Assembly: GCA_945879145.1 (NCBI GenBank)
Contig: CAMCUZ010000018.1
Span: forward strand, 1 to 43,774
Source of the DNA: an uncultured Mediterranea sp.
Lineage (GTDB): Bacteria; Bacteroidota; Bacteroidia; Bacteroidales; Bacteroidaceae
DNA: 43,774 nt
Direction of reading: 5' to 3'
Both the position numbers and the translations under genes were made by a program. Position 1 is the stretch's first letter, and each line of letters opens with the position of its first letter. Shown here piece by piece: positions 1 to 8,681 of the stretch. Under the pieces are notes generated by a model. It was not told the origin of the DNA. It saw only the letters and a list, made by a program, of their open reading frames with translations, and made no database searches.

Positions 1-89
1 TCTACTGTTTCAGCTAATAAAGAGAAAAAGTGTCTAGTGAAATCAGGAAAAGACATAGTGTAATTCTTTAGGGATTGATACTTTTGAAG

Positions 90-203
90 AAGTAGTACTG
101 CATCAACAAAGAAGTAGTACTTCATTGGCAAAGTAAGTAGTACTTCGTTGGCAAAGTAAGTAGTACTTCGGTGGCAAAGTAAGTAGTACTTCGGTGGCAC
201 TTC
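90..203. repeat. 23-bp tandem repeat, five copies
   Basis: Five copies of a unit that begins AAGTAGTACTTCG and continues with TTGGCAAAGT start at 90, 112, 135, 158 and 181 (spacing 22, 23, 23, 23). The first copy is the most diverged and the last loses its final bases. Each copy holds the ScaI-type palindrome AGTACT. No reading frame with a start codon runs through it, and it lies beyond the lipA terminator. Bases 1-89 show nothing I can identify. The function is unknown: a slippage-generated repeat or a protein-binding array are both possible. Confidence 0.85.
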
Positions 204-244
204 ACCATCGAAGCAGCTGAATAAGCTCTTGGGATAACGAAATC

Positions 245-288
245 AAACATTAAAGGCTGCAACGCATGTTGCAGCCTTTAATGTTTTT
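245..288 (-). terminator. Terminator of the dpp4-lipA unit (possibly bidirectional)
   Basis: A perfect 19-bp inverted repeat (245-263 with 268-286) encloses the 4-base loop GCAT. On the minus strand it begins about 20 bases past the lipA stop codon; T-rich sequence follows the stem on both strands (TTTGATTT on minus, TTTTT on plus). It therefore probably ends lipA transcription and may also stop readthrough from the left. Confidence 0.8.
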
Positions 289-307
289 CCAAATATCAAG
301 AAGGACC

Positions 308-1174
308 TTATTTCCTCAAGAAGGCAAGCGACTGCTCAGCATGATAGGAGGAGCGTACCAATGGGGCGCTCTCTACCTGCTTAAAGCCTTTGCTCAAGCC
401 TAGTTCTTTGTAGCGCTTGAACTGCTCGGGGGTAACATACTCAGCCACGTTATAATGGCGATGCGATGGCTGCAGGTACTGACCGATGGTCAGAATCTGG
501 CAACCTATAGCACGAAGGTCGTCCATCAACTCCTCTACCTCTTGGGGCGTTTCACCCAGCCCAACCATGATACCCGTCTTGCAGGTGATACCGCTTTGAG
601 CTATCTGCTTCAGTACCTGAAGACTCGTATCGTAGCGGGCCACGCTACGAACCTCGGGTGTTAAACGACGCACAGTCTCCATATTGTGAGCAATGATGTG
701 TGGTTTGGAATCAATCACCTGCTGGACAAGCTCAGCTCGTCCTTGAAAGTCTGGTATTAACACCTCCACCGTAGTATCGGGAGTCGTCTCTTTGACAGCT
801 TGAATCGTAGCGACCCAATGGGCAGCACCTAAGTCTGGCAAGTCGTCGCGATCAACCGATGTAATCACGGCATGACTCAACTTCATCAGCTGCACGCTAT
901 GGGCCACATGTTCTGGCTCCTTAGGGTCAAGGGGAAGCGGCTTACCGGTCTGCGTATTGCAGAAGCGACAGCAGCGGGTACAGATATTCCCTCCTATCAT
1001 AAAGGTGGCCGTCCCCCTACCCCAGCATTCTCCCATATTGGGACATCTTCCACTACTGCAAATGGTGTGCAGACAGTGAGACTCTACAATCCGTTTCGTC
1101 TCGGTGTAGCGTTCATTGGCTCCTATGCTAATCTTCAGCCATTCGGGTTTTCTGGCTCGTTGTTTTGGTTCCAT
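308..1174 (-). CDS. lipA: Lipoyl synthase (radical SAM)
   Basis: LipA inserts two sulfur atoms into protein-bound octanoyl groups to make the lipoyl cofactor of 2-oxoacid dehydrogenases and the glycine cleavage system, in the cytoplasm. The 288-residue protein has the usual length. It carries both cluster motifs: C39-x4-C44-x5-C50 for the auxiliary 4Fe-4S cluster that donates sulfur, and C65-x3-C69-x2-C72 for the radical-SAM cluster. The C-terminal RSSYHA motif is also present, including the serine that ligates the auxiliary cluster in this family. The gene starts 39 bases after the dipeptidyl peptidase gene on the same strand, so it is probably co-transcribed with it. No lipB or dehydrogenase gene is nearby. 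The identification is firm. Confidence 0.97.
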   Translation of the reverse strand: MEPKQRARKPEWLKISIGANERYTETKRIVESHCLHTICSSGRCPNMGECWGRGTATFMIGGNICTRCCRFCNTQTGKPLPLDPKEPEHVAHSVQLMKLSHAVITSVDRDDLPDLGAAHWVATIQAVKETTPDTTVEVLIPDFQGRAELVQQVIDSKPHIIAHNMETVRRLTPEVRSVARYDTSLQVLKQIAQSGITCKTGIMVGLGETPQEVEELMDDLRAIGCQILTIGQYLQPSHRHYNVAEYVTPEQFKRYKELGLSKGFKQVESAPLVRSSYHAEQSLAFLRK

Positions 1175-1213
1175 ATTGTTATAGATGTTGCTTGGCTATT
1201 AGAAGTCTGCATA

Positions 1214-3427
1214 TCATCTCTTCAACTCACGGTCGAAGAAGTTGGTCAAGCGAGTGTAGAGGTGCATTCGGGTGTTTCCTCCATAAATACCATGATCACG
1301 GTTAGTGTAGAGCTGCATCTCGAAGGGTTTATTGAGTTGCACCAAATGCTCGGCATATTCGGCACACTGCTGGAAGTGGACATTATCGTCGGCCATGCCA
1401 TGAACCAGCAGTAAGCTACCATGCAGTTGCTCTGCGCGCGTAAAGCAGGACGTCAGGCGGTAGTTCTCGCTATTCTCCTTAGGCGTACGCATGAAACGTT
1501 CGCCATAGATGGTATCATAATACTCCCAATCGGTCACTGCAGCCACAGCCACACCAGCACGAAAGACAGGACGTCCTTCGCTCATGCTCATGATGGTCAT
1601 ATAACCGCCAAAACTCCAACCCCAGATACCGATGCGCTCCTTGTCCACATAGCGTTGCTGACCCAACCAAAGCGCAGTCTCCACCTGGTCGCGAGCTTCC
1701 AGATAGCCCAATTTCAGATAGGTACATTTCGTAAAGTCGGCTCCACGGCCACCTGTACCACGGCCATCTACACACACCACAATATAGCCGTGAGATGCCA
1801 TGTAGGTCTCCCAAGAGATGCCAAACCGGTCGAGCACCTGTTGTGAACCCGGACCACTATACTGGTACATCAAGACAGGATATTTTTTCTGTACATCAAA
1901 GTCACAAGGTTTCATCATCCAGCCATTAAGTTGCACACCCTCGCCCGTAGTAAAACTGAAGAACTCCTTCTGAGGCACAGCATACTGCGCCAGTTTCTCT
2001 TTCAATGCAGCATTGTCGAGCAGGGTGGTCAGTTCGCGTCCGTTGCAGTCGTTCAAGGTAATTACCATGGGAGTAGAGAGATTCTGGAAGCGATTTACGT
2101 AGTACTTCATGTTGCTACTAAAGATGGCGCTGTTGGTGCCACGCTGGCTGCTCAACTTCACCTTCTTGCCCTTGCGATCCACCTTGTAGATGGCTTGGCA
2201 CATGGGACTCTCCTCGTTGCTGGCAAAATAGAATGAACCATCGGCTTCACTATAGCCAAGGAACTCGGTGACCTCATAGTTGCCGCTGGTGATGGGTTTC
2301 TGCTGCGTACCAGTCAGCGAGCACCAATACAGGTGACTATAGCCCGAACGTTCGCTCACATAACTGAAGTGGTCATCGTAGAACTTAATCTGGTTGAGGG
2401 CATTCTCACTAATGTAGGTCTCGCTCTCATCGCGAAGCAGTTGCTTACAGACCGTGCTGCGCGGGTCAGCCAAGTAAATGTTAAGCAGGTTCTGATGACG
2501 GTTGAGCGTCACTATAGCCAGTTGATTGGGATTACGGGTAAAACTGATGCGGGGGATGTAACCGTCGGCCTCTAGAGGCACCTGCATCTTGCGGGTCACC
2601 TTACTCTTGATATCGAAGGTATGAACTGATACGGTAGAGTTCACCTCGCCCGTCTTGGGATATTTATAGGTATAGGCTCCTGGATACTTAGCCAATGCCT
2701 CGTGTCGAGGTGCCTCTCCTGCAAAGAGAGGGAAGCTGTACATTGGCACCTTGCTTTCATCCCAACGGATGAAAGCAAGCATCTTACTATCGGCACTAAA
2801 CTCCAAGGCACTATTCATTGAGAACTCCTCCTCATACACCCAATCGGGGATACCATTGAGTACCTCGTTACGTTTGCCGTCCTCAGTCACCTGACTCTCA
2901 CTGTTGCCGTAGAGCAACTTGACGAGGTAGATGTTGTTGTTGCGCACAAAGGCCACCATCGAGCCATCGGGTGAGAAGAGGGGTGCTTGCTGCGGACCTC
3001 CATCGCTGAGCCGCTCGACCACGTTGCGGATCTCTCCATCCAGGTTGCGCTTCAAGCTGTAGATATAGTGTTCTGCTGTGTAAGAACGACGATAGATGTA
3101 GCTGGTCTTGGTAGCTATCAGTAGCTTGCTACCATCAGGGGCAAAGCTGTAGCTGTCGAAGTGCTTGAAGGGACATTCGCGGGCTGTGGCCACATCAAAG
3201 AGCACTTCCACCTGCTTTCCTGTCTTGAAAGAGTACTTCACCACCTGCGTATGCTCCGCATTCATCTGCGTATAGTGCTCGCCATCGCCTGGGATTGGAA
3301 GGATGTTAGCAATGTTCTGTGGATAGAAGCTTCCACCCACCACATCTTCTAATTCAATCGCACGTTGCCCATAGATGCCTATCAGCGCACTAAGGCAAAA
3401 CAATAAGGTTAGAGTTAATCGATTCAT
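1214..3427 (-). CDS. Dipeptidyl peptidase IV (S9B), exported
   Basis: A prolyl-type serine exopeptidase that removes X-Pro or X-Ala dipeptides from peptide N termini. I start it at 3427 (MNRLTLTLLFCLSAL), giving 737 residues and a clean signal peptide, rather than at an in-frame ATG eight codons upstream. An N-terminal beta-propeller domain carries the WVYEEEF segment, whose double glutamate binds the free amino terminus of the substrate in DPP IV. The C-terminal alpha/beta hydrolase domain has the nucleophile S605 in GWSFGGY, then an Asp in HGMADDN and the His in NRDHGIYGG. It precedes lipA in the same transcription unit. The location is probably periplasmic or the cell envelope; the physiological substrates are unknown. 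Confidence 0.93.
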   Translation of the reverse strand: MNRLTLTLLFCLSALIGIYGQRAIELEDVVGGSFYPQNIANILPIPGDGEHYTQMNAEHTQVVKYSFKTGKQVEVLFDVATARECPFKHFDSYSFAPDGSKLLIATKTSYIYRRSYTAEHYIYSLKRNLDGEIRNVVERLSDGGPQQAPLFSPDGSMVAFVRNNNIYLVKLLYGNSESQVTEDGKRNEVLNGIPDWVYEEEFSMNSALEFSADSKMLAFIRWDESKVPMYSFPLFAGEAPRHEALAKYPGAYTYKYPKTGEVNSTVSVHTFDIKSKVTRKMQVPLEADGYIPRISFTRNPNQLAIVTLNRHQNLLNIYLADPRSTVCKQLLRDESETYISENALNQIKFYDDHFSYVSERSGYSHLYWCSLTGTQQKPITSGNYEVTEFLGYSEADGSFYFASNEESPMCQAIYKVDRKGKKVKLSSQRGTNSAIFSSNMKYYVNRFQNLSTPMVITLNDCNGRELTTLLDNAALKEKLAQYAVPQKEFFSFTTGEGVQLNGWMMKPCDFDVQKKYPVLMYQYSGPGSQQVLDRFGISWETYMASHGYIVVCVDGRGTGGRGADFTKCTYLKLGYLEARDQVETALWLGQQRYVDKERIGIWGWSFGGYMTIMSMSEGRPVFRAGVAVAAVTDWEYYDTIYGERFMRTPKENSENYRLTSCFTRAEQLHGSLLLVHGMADDNVHFQQCAEYAEHLVQLNKPFEMQLYTNRDHGIYGGNTRMHLYTRLTNFFDRELKR

Positions 3428-3494
3428 GAAATTTAATTTATAGTTACACATAATAATTTACATCAGACAATTAATTAATGCTGTATTTGGGAGG

Positions 3495-5342
3495 TTACTC
3501 ATCGCTGAAGTGCACCAGCACCTGACGGTAGTTATTGAATATCTTCGACTTAGAGATGAAACCCAGATAACGGCCCTCTTCATCTACTACGGGCAGGTTC
3601 CAAGCCTTGGTGTCGTCGAACACCTGCATCACCTGCTCCATACTGTCGGTGTTGTGCAAGCGGGCAGGAGGTGAAGTCATGAACTTACCTACGTTGAAGC
3701 GATGGTAGAGTTCCTGACGGAACATGATATTACGGATGTCATCAAGCAGCACAATGCCTATCAATTTCTGCTGCGCGTCGGTCACGGGGAAGACGTTGCG
3801 CTTCGTGGCTGAGATGGCATGTACCAGCTGCCCCAGGTCCATCTCGGGGTGTACCACCTCAAAGTCCTTTTCCACCACATGCTCCATCTTCATCAGCGTC
3901 AGCACGGCACGGTCTTTGTGGTGCGTCAGTAGTTGCCCCTTCTTGGCCAGACGCATTGAGTAGATACTATGGGGCTCAAAAGCGATGATAGTGAGGTACG
4001 AGCTGACACTGACGATCATCAGCGGAAGGAAAAGGTCGTAGCCACCCGTCAACTCCGCTATCAGGAATACACCAGTCAGCGGCGCATGCATCACACCGCT
4101 CATTACACCTGCCATGCCCATCAGGGCAAAGTTCTTCTCCGGCAGATAGGTAGTGGCATCAAAGTCATTGCTGAAGTGGGCAAACACAAAGCCTGCAATA
4201 CAACCCAGATAGAGCGAAGGAGCAAAGATTCCGCCACAGCCGCCACCGCCGTTAGTGGCACTCGAAGCAAACACCTTAAAGAGAATGATGAGCAGCAGAT
4301 AGACCAGCAGCCATTGCCCGTGGCCATAAAAGAAGGAGTTGTTCATCACCGTGTTCCATTGGTTCTCGGTGGTGCCGTTAAGCAGCAGTTCAATCGTGTC
4401 ATAGCCTTCACCATAGAGTGGAGGAAAGAGGAAGATGAGCACACTCAACATACCGCCACCCAGCGCCAATTTCTTATAGGGCGTGCCCAGTCGGCCGAAC
4501 ACACCTTCTACGGCATTCATCGCCCGCGTAAAGTAGAGCGATACTAGCCCGCAGAAGATACCCAGCAAGATGACATAGGGGATGCGCTCCAACTCAAAGG
4601 CCTGGTCAAGGTGAAACTTAAACATGGCATCAGTGCCCGTGGTGATGTAGCTGACGGTAGCAGCCGTCACTGCCGAAATGAGCAGCGGCAGCAGCGAGGT
4701 CATAGTCAGGTCAATCATCAGTACCTCAAGCGTAAAGACCAATCCTGCAATGGGTGCCTTGAAGATACCAGCCACGGCACCTGCAGCGCCACAGCCCACT
4801 AGCAACATCAATGTACGGTGCTCCATCTTAAAAAGACTTCCCAAGGTACTACCAATAGCCGAACCGGTCAGCACAATCGGTGCCTCAGCACCCACAGATC
4901 CACCAAAACCGATGGTGATAGAACTAGCAATCACGCTACTCCATGTGTTGTGCGGCTTGATACGTCCCTGTCGCCGGGAGATGGCATAGAGAATCTTCGT
5001 TACACCATGGCTAATATCATCCTTTACGATACGGCGTACAAAAAGTCCTGCCAGGAAGATTCCCACAACAGGATAGACCAAATAGAGGTAGTTTGCCTCC
5101 GTAGTATCGAAATTCTCCGTCAGGAAGTTCTGTATCCAATGGATGAGCATCTTAAGAATCAGGGCCGCAAAGGCTGTGAAGATACCGACCATGAAACTCA
5201 GGATCAAGATGAAACGCTTCTCTTTGATATGGTGTTCGCGCCACACGATGAAGCGACCCAGCCACTCTTTATATGCTGTTTTTATCTCTCGCATAATCGT
5301 TGTATTCATAACCATCTTTTCAATTGACATACGGGTGTACAT
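3495..5342 (-). CDS. ClC-family chloride channel/antiporter with two CBS domains
   Basis: A 615-residue inner-membrane ClC protein: about ten hydrophobic segments (residues 43-455), then paired CBS domains (roughly 480-605) that usually bind nucleotides. The external gating glutamate is present (E153 in GSVGAEAP), as is the GGGGCGGIFAP motif that lines the anion path. Two sites are unusual. The position of the internal proton glutamate (E203 of E. coli ClC) is valine here (V207 in FTLEVLM), and the GSGIP selectivity motif reads SHGVT. The ATG lies one base after the tsaC stop codon, so translation is probably coupled; an alternative ATG is at 5330. Whether it is a Cl-/H+ exchanger or a passive channel cannot be decided from sequence. 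Confidence 0.93.
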   Translation of the reverse strand: MYTRMSIEKMVMNTTIMREIKTAYKEWLGRFIVWREHHIKEKRFILILSFMVGIFTAFAALILKMLIHWIQNFLTENFDTTEANYLYLVYPVVGIFLAGLFVRRIVKDDISHGVTKILYAISRRQGRIKPHNTWSSVIASSITIGFGGSVGAEAPIVLTGSAIGSTLGSLFKMEHRTLMLLVGCGAAGAVAGIFKAPIAGLVFTLEVLMIDLTMTSLLPLLISAVTAATVSYITTGTDAMFKFHLDQAFELERIPYVILLGIFCGLVSLYFTRAMNAVEGVFGRLGTPYKKLALGGGMLSVLIFLFPPLYGEGYDTIELLLNGTTENQWNTVMNNSFFYGHGQWLLVYLLLIILFKVFASSATNGGGGCGGIFAPSLYLGCIAGFVFAHFSNDFDATTYLPEKNFALMGMAGVMSGVMHAPLTGVFLIAELTGGYDLFLPLMIVSVSSYLTIIAFEPHSIYSMRLAKKGQLLTHHKDRAVLTLMKMEHVVEKDFEVVHPEMDLGQLVHAISATKRNVFPVTDAQQKLIGIVLLDDIRNIMFRQELYHRFNVGKFMTSPPARLHNTDSMEQVMQVFDDTKAWNLPVVDEEGRYLGFISKSKIFNNYRQVLVHFSDE

Positions 5343-5343
5343 A

Positions 5344-5907
5344 TCAAGGGCGGATAATCTTCACCTCTCCCTTAGCTCCCAGCTTGATAATGCTCGACGG
5401 AGTAGCCTCAGCCGTCTCCTCTCGTCTATAATCCACAATGTAATCCACGGCCTGTTTCACCTCGTCACAGATATCTGCAAAACAGTGAGGTGAGGGCGTT
5501 CCGCTCAGATTAGCAGAGGTCGAAACGATGGCCTTGCGGTATTGCCTGCAAAGCTGCTGCGAGAAGCGCTCTTGTGTTACACGGATTCCCACACTTCCAT
5601 CTTCGGCCAGCAAGTTGGGTGCCAGGTTGCGCGCACCATCGTAGATGATGGTCAGAGGCCGCGTGGCCAGTTCAATCAAGTCCCATGCCACATCGGGCAC
5701 CTCATTCACATAGAAGTCCACCTTTACAGCTGAATCAACCAGCACAAGCATCGCCTTGCTGTCGGCTCTCCGTTTGATGTCATAGACGCGCTTCACCGCC
5801 TCAGGGTTGGTAGCATCGCATCCTATACCCCATATCGTGTCTGTTGGGTAGAGAATAACCCCACCATCGGCCATCACTTGACATGCTTTTTTTATCTCTT
5901 CGTTCAT
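5344..5907 (-). CDS. tsaC: L-threonylcarbamoyladenylate synthase (TsaC/Sua5)
   Basis: It makes threonylcarbamoyl-AMP from threonine, bicarbonate and ATP, the first step of the universal t6A37 modification of ANN-decoding tRNAs. The 187-residue protein is the short TsaC type, without the C-terminal Sua5 domain. It shows the family motifs PTDTIWGIGCDA near the N terminus, a KRR motif, and STSANLSG in the C-terminal half. It is the first gene of a leftward unit with the ClC gene and has a strong promoter 29 bases upstream. The partner proteins TsaD, TsaB and TsaE are not in this window. Confidence 0.95.
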   Translation of the reverse strand: MNEEIKKACQVMADGGVILYPTDTIWGIGCDATNPEAVKRVYDIKRRADSKAMLVLVDSAVKVDFYVNEVPDVAWDLIELATRPLTIIYDGARNLAPNLLAEDGSVGIRVTQERFSQQLCRQYRKAIVSTSANLSGTPSPHCFADICDEVKQAVDYIVDYRREETAEATPSSIIKLGAKGEVKIIRP

Positions 5908-5935
5908 GTTTTTACTTCATAATCAAAATCTCACG

Positions 5936-5966
5936 CAAAGTTACACATTTCCTTGCGAACGGCAAG
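5936..5966 (-). promoter_or_regulatory. Promoter of tsaC
   Basis: On the minus strand CTTG (5966-5963), 19 bp, then TAACTTTG (5943-5936). This fits the Bacteroidetes -33/-7 consensus and leaves a leader of roughly 20-25 bases before the ATG at 5907. Confidence 0.75.
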
Positions 5967-6145
5967 CAGATTTTGGAAAGAAAATTTCGGTCCTGCTGAG
6001 ATGGAGAGTAGCAAAACCTCAAAGCGCTGAGGCAAATAGGGATGTAGCAAGTCCTGCACGTAGTCTGAGCGTGGCACTTCGATCTGAAAAGTAGATTAGC
6101 TCGTCCACAGGCTATTGAGTCCCATGTTTAAATTCATTGCTGTGC
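5967..6145. other. Divergent intergenic stretch, no gene recognised
   Basis: This lies between the tsaC promoter and the promoter of the Rpn gene. The minus strand is open for 54 codons (5934-6095) without an ATG, and overlaps the tsaC promoter; I do not consider it coding. No repeat or stable hairpin stands out. Confidence 0.5.
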
Positions 6146-6176
6146 TTGCAGGATTCATCAGAAAGTACTATATTTG
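6146..6176 (+). promoter_or_regulatory. Promoter of the Rpn-family gene
   Basis: TTGC (6146-6149), 19 bp, TATATTTG (6169-6176). A purine-rich AAAGGAG sits a few bases before the ATG at 6206, which is unusually Shine-Dalgarno-like for this phylum. Confidence 0.75.
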
Positions 6177-6205
6177 CCCGCAGATAACCCAAATATAAAG
6201 GAGCC

Positions 6206-7210
6206 ATGACGCTGTATATCGCAAATCCCATTTATGATACGGTATTCAAATACCTGATGGAAGACGAACGTATTGCTCGTACGATTCTCTCAGCCCTGCT
6301 GAAAAAGGAGGTGGTGAAAGTGGAGCAACGTCCGCATGAATATGTCAACACGTCGCGCAACGACATCTCAATGTTCCGTATTGACTTTGGAGCCACCATA
6401 CGTGAGGCCGATGGTAAAGAACGACTCATCTTAATTGAATTGCAGAAAACATGGATAGAAACTGAAACGCTCCGCTTTAGGCAATACCTAGGTACCCAAT
6501 ACAACCGCAAGGAGAATATCGTGGAGGGAAGTGAAGACAAACACGCACTGCCCATGGTGGCGGTCTATCTGCTTGGACATCGCGTGGGAAATTTCTCAGT
6601 TCCTGTCATTTACGTCAATCATAAGACGTACGATTATGATGGCAACGAAATCTGCAGTGAACAGCCTAATCCTTTCGTAGAGAGCTTGACGCACGACAGC
6701 ATCATTGTACAGATTCCACTGCTCCGGGGCCGTGTAAACAATCGATTAGAGAAAGTGCTGAGTGTATTCGACCAGTCGAATGCCTCTAAAGCGAACCCAC
6801 AGACTATACAGGTGAACGAGGAAACCTACGCAGGAGATGCAGATATGGAGTATATTCTGAAACGCCTACTCTCAGCAGCCTCGAATCCCGAAGTACGTCA
6901 GGACATGAACGTGGAAGATGAATTCTTCAAAGCTATTGAAGACCGAGATACTGCCATCATACAGCGAGATAGAATCATTGAAAAACAAGATAAAAAGCTG
7001 GATGAGCAGGGCAAAATGCTGAATGAGCAAGGCAAAATGCTGGATGAGCAGGGTAAAATGCTGGATGAGCAGGGCAAAAAGCTGGATGAGCAAGGCAAAA
7101 TGCTAGCTGCTGCCGTAAAAGGTCTTCATGCCAATGGAATGGCTGTAAAAACCATTGCTAATATGCTGAATCAACCTGAAGAGAAGATTAAGGATATACT
7201 AAAGGAGTAA
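6206..7210 (+). CDS. Rpn-family PD-(D/E)XK nuclease / putative transposase
   Basis: A 334-residue member of the Rpn (TIGR01784-type) family, recombination-promoting nucleases with a PD-(D/E)XK fold. The start DTVFKYLMED and the catalytic pattern D60...E78-L-Q80-K81 are visible. The central part resembles PD-(D/E)XK transposase-like proteins common in Bacteroidales. Residues 265-299 are five copies of the heptad LDEQGKM, predicted to form a coiled coil, and a short helical C-terminal domain follows (MAVKTIANMLNQPEEKIKDIL) resembling the tail of other Rpn proteins. The gene is alone, with its own promoter, between convergent housekeeping units. Known family members cleave DNA in vitro and raise recombination in E. 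coli; the role here is unknown. No flanking inverted repeats mark it as a mobile unit. Confidence 0.88.
   Translation: MTLYIANPIYDTVFKYLMEDERIARTILSALLKKEVVKVEQRPHEYVNTSRNDISMFRIDFGATIREADGKERLILIELQKTWIETETLRFRQYLGTQYNRKENIVEGSEDKHALPMVAVYLLGHRVGNFSVPVIYVNHKTYDYDGNEICSEQPNPFVESLTHDSIIVQIPLLRGRVNNRLEKVLSVFDQSNASKANPQTIQVNEETYAGDADMEYILKRLLSAASNPEVRQDMNVEDEFFKAIEDRDTAIIQRDRIIEKQDKKLDEQGKMLNEQGKMLDEQGKMLDEQGKKLDEQGKMLAAAVKGLHANGMAVKTIANMLNQPEEKIKDILKE
6998..7102 (+). repeat. 21-bp in-frame repeat, five copies
   Basis: Five 21-bp units (starts 6998, 7019, 7040, 7061, 7082) encode LDEQGKM, LNEQGKM, LDEQGKM, LDEQGKK, LDEQGKM. They are near-identical at the DNA level, so the copy number can change by slippage without breaking the frame, altering coiled-coil length. 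Confidence 0.92.
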
Positions 7211-7289
7211 TTTCTACAGTTGATTCACAAGTTATACCAACATCGCATTATTCACCCTTGCGAATCACTCCAAAAATCGGAAGAAAACG

Positions 7290-7332
7290 AAAAATACCCC
7301 CTATTGCTACAGTTTGCTGCAATAGGGGGTAT
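7290..7332 (-). terminator. Terminator of the threonine operon
   Basis: A perfect 14-bp stem (7294-7307 with 7319-7332, containing CCCCC/GGGGG) with an 11-base loop. On the minus strand it lies about 50 bases beyond the thrC stop and runs into TTTT then CGTTTT. On the plus strand no T tract follows, so it mainly serves thrC. Confidence 0.85.
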
Positions 7333-7379
7333 GCGATAACTCAATAAACTGAATGCTTCAGGAGCCAACAGGAAAGCGT

Positions 7380-8681
7380 TTACTGCTGCATCAGATAGGC
7401 CTTGAACTGGGCAAACTCCTTGCTCATTGGTAGGCTCTGCTTGGTACCACGCATAAAGGCCTGAAGCTTTGCAGGCACAGCCACCTCGGCACCTATAATC
7501 TGCTCCACAGTATCCTTGAACTTAGCAGGATGGGCCGTTTCTAAGAAGATGCCCACTTCACCAGTACGGAGTCCTTCTGCCAAGGCACGATAACCACAAG
7601 CTCCGTGAGGGTCGAGCAGGTAGTGATGCTCCTGCCACGTAGCTCGCATCGTCTCAGCAATCTGCTCATCGGTATAGGTAGCACCACTCACCTCAGTAGC
7701 AATAGCGTCGTGGCTGTGACCGTAGAGGTCGAGCACACGGGCAAAGTTACTGGGATTGCCTACGTCCATAGCATTAGCAAGAGTGGCCACACTGGGACGA
7801 GGGTTGTACTCTCCCGTCTGAAGATACTGGTAGAAGATATCGTTGCGATTGTTGGCCGCAATGAAACGGCTGATGGGCAACCCCATGCGCTTGCCAAAGA
7901 GGCCAGCGGTAATATTTCCGAAGTTGCCGCTCGGCACACAAATCACGGGTTGCACACCCGGTTGAAGACGCTGCAGCTGCGCATAGGCATAGAAATAGTA
8001 GAAAGCCTGCGGCAGGAAGCGAGCCACGTTGATGGAATTCGCACTCGTAAGCTGCATGTGAGCGTTAAGCTCAGCATCCATGAAGGCCGACTTAACCAAA
8101 GCCTGACAATCATCAAAAGTGCCATCTACCTCGAGCGCAGTGATGTTACGTCCCAGCGTAGTGAACTGCTTCTCTTGAATCTCGCTCACCTTACCCTTGG
8201 GATAGAGCACATAGACGTGAATACCCTCTACACCCAGAAATCCGTTGGCTACGGCACTACCAGTGTCACCTGAAGTAGCAACCAAAACATTGACCTGCTG
8301 CTTACCCTCCTTACGGATGAAGTAACCCAACAGACGGGCCATGAACCGGCCACCTACATCTTTGAAGGCCAGCGTAGGACCATGAAAGAGTTCCAACGAG
8401 TAAATGCCTGGGCTGACAGGAACCAGGGGAACATCAAAGTTAAGTGTGTCATAAACAATCTCCTTAAGCGTTTCAGCTGGAACGTCTTCACCAAAGAAAG
8501 CATCCGCCACGCGGTATGCCATCTCCTGAAACGAAAGATGGACGATTTCAGCGTAAAAGGTAGAGGGAAGGGGATTAATGGAACGAGGCATAAAAAGGCC
8601 CTTATCGGCGGCCAATCCTTTTACCACAGCCTCTTCGAGCGTAGCTTCGGGAGCCTGTTTAGATGTACTGTAATATTTCAT
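7380..8681 (-). CDS. thrC: Threonine synthase
   Basis: A PLP enzyme converting O-phosphohomoserine to threonine, the last step of the pathway. The 433-residue protein begins with the typical MKYYSTS N terminus and has the PLP lysine in HGPTLAFKDVGGRF (about residue 108), the ATSGDTGSAVA phosphate loop and CVPSGNFGNITAG. Length and motifs fit the bacterial long form of threonine synthase. It is the last gene of thrA-apgM-thrC; the 99 bases that separate it from apgM hold a small open frame (8659-8784). A strong terminator follows. Confidence 0.97.
   Translation of the reverse strand: MKYYSTSKQAPEATLEEAVVKGLAADKGLFMPRSINPLPSTFYAEIVHLSFQEMAYRVADAFFGEDVPAETLKEIVYDTLNFDVPLVPVSPGIYSLELFHGPTLAFKDVGGRFMARLLGYFIRKEGKQQVNVLVATSGDTGSAVANGFLGVEGIHVYVLYPKGKVSEIQEKQFTTLGRNITALEVDGTFDDCQALVKSAFMDAELNAHMQLTSANSINVARFLPQAFYYFYAYAQLQRLQPGVQPVICVPSGNFGNITAGLFGKRMGLPISRFIAANNRNDIFYQYLQTGEYNPRPSVATLANAMDVGNPSNFARVLDLYGHSHDAIATEVSGATYTDEQIAETMRATWQEHHYLLDPHGACGYRALAEGLRTGEVGIFLETAHPAKFKDTVEQIIGAEVAVPAKLQAFMRGTKQSLPMSKEFAQFKAYLMQQ

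Noticed and set aside
90..203. CRISPR array
   Set aside because: The 23-bp units are contiguous with no unique spacers, and no cas gene is in the window.
5931..6095. 54-codon open frame on the minus strand upstream of tsaC
   Set aside because: No ATG, ends inside the tsaC promoter, no family recognised; probably chance.
6872..7098. Antisense Leu/Phe and Ser/Leu repeat proteins opposite the Rpn gene
   Set aside because: Mirror images of the 21-bp heptad repeat on the coding strand.
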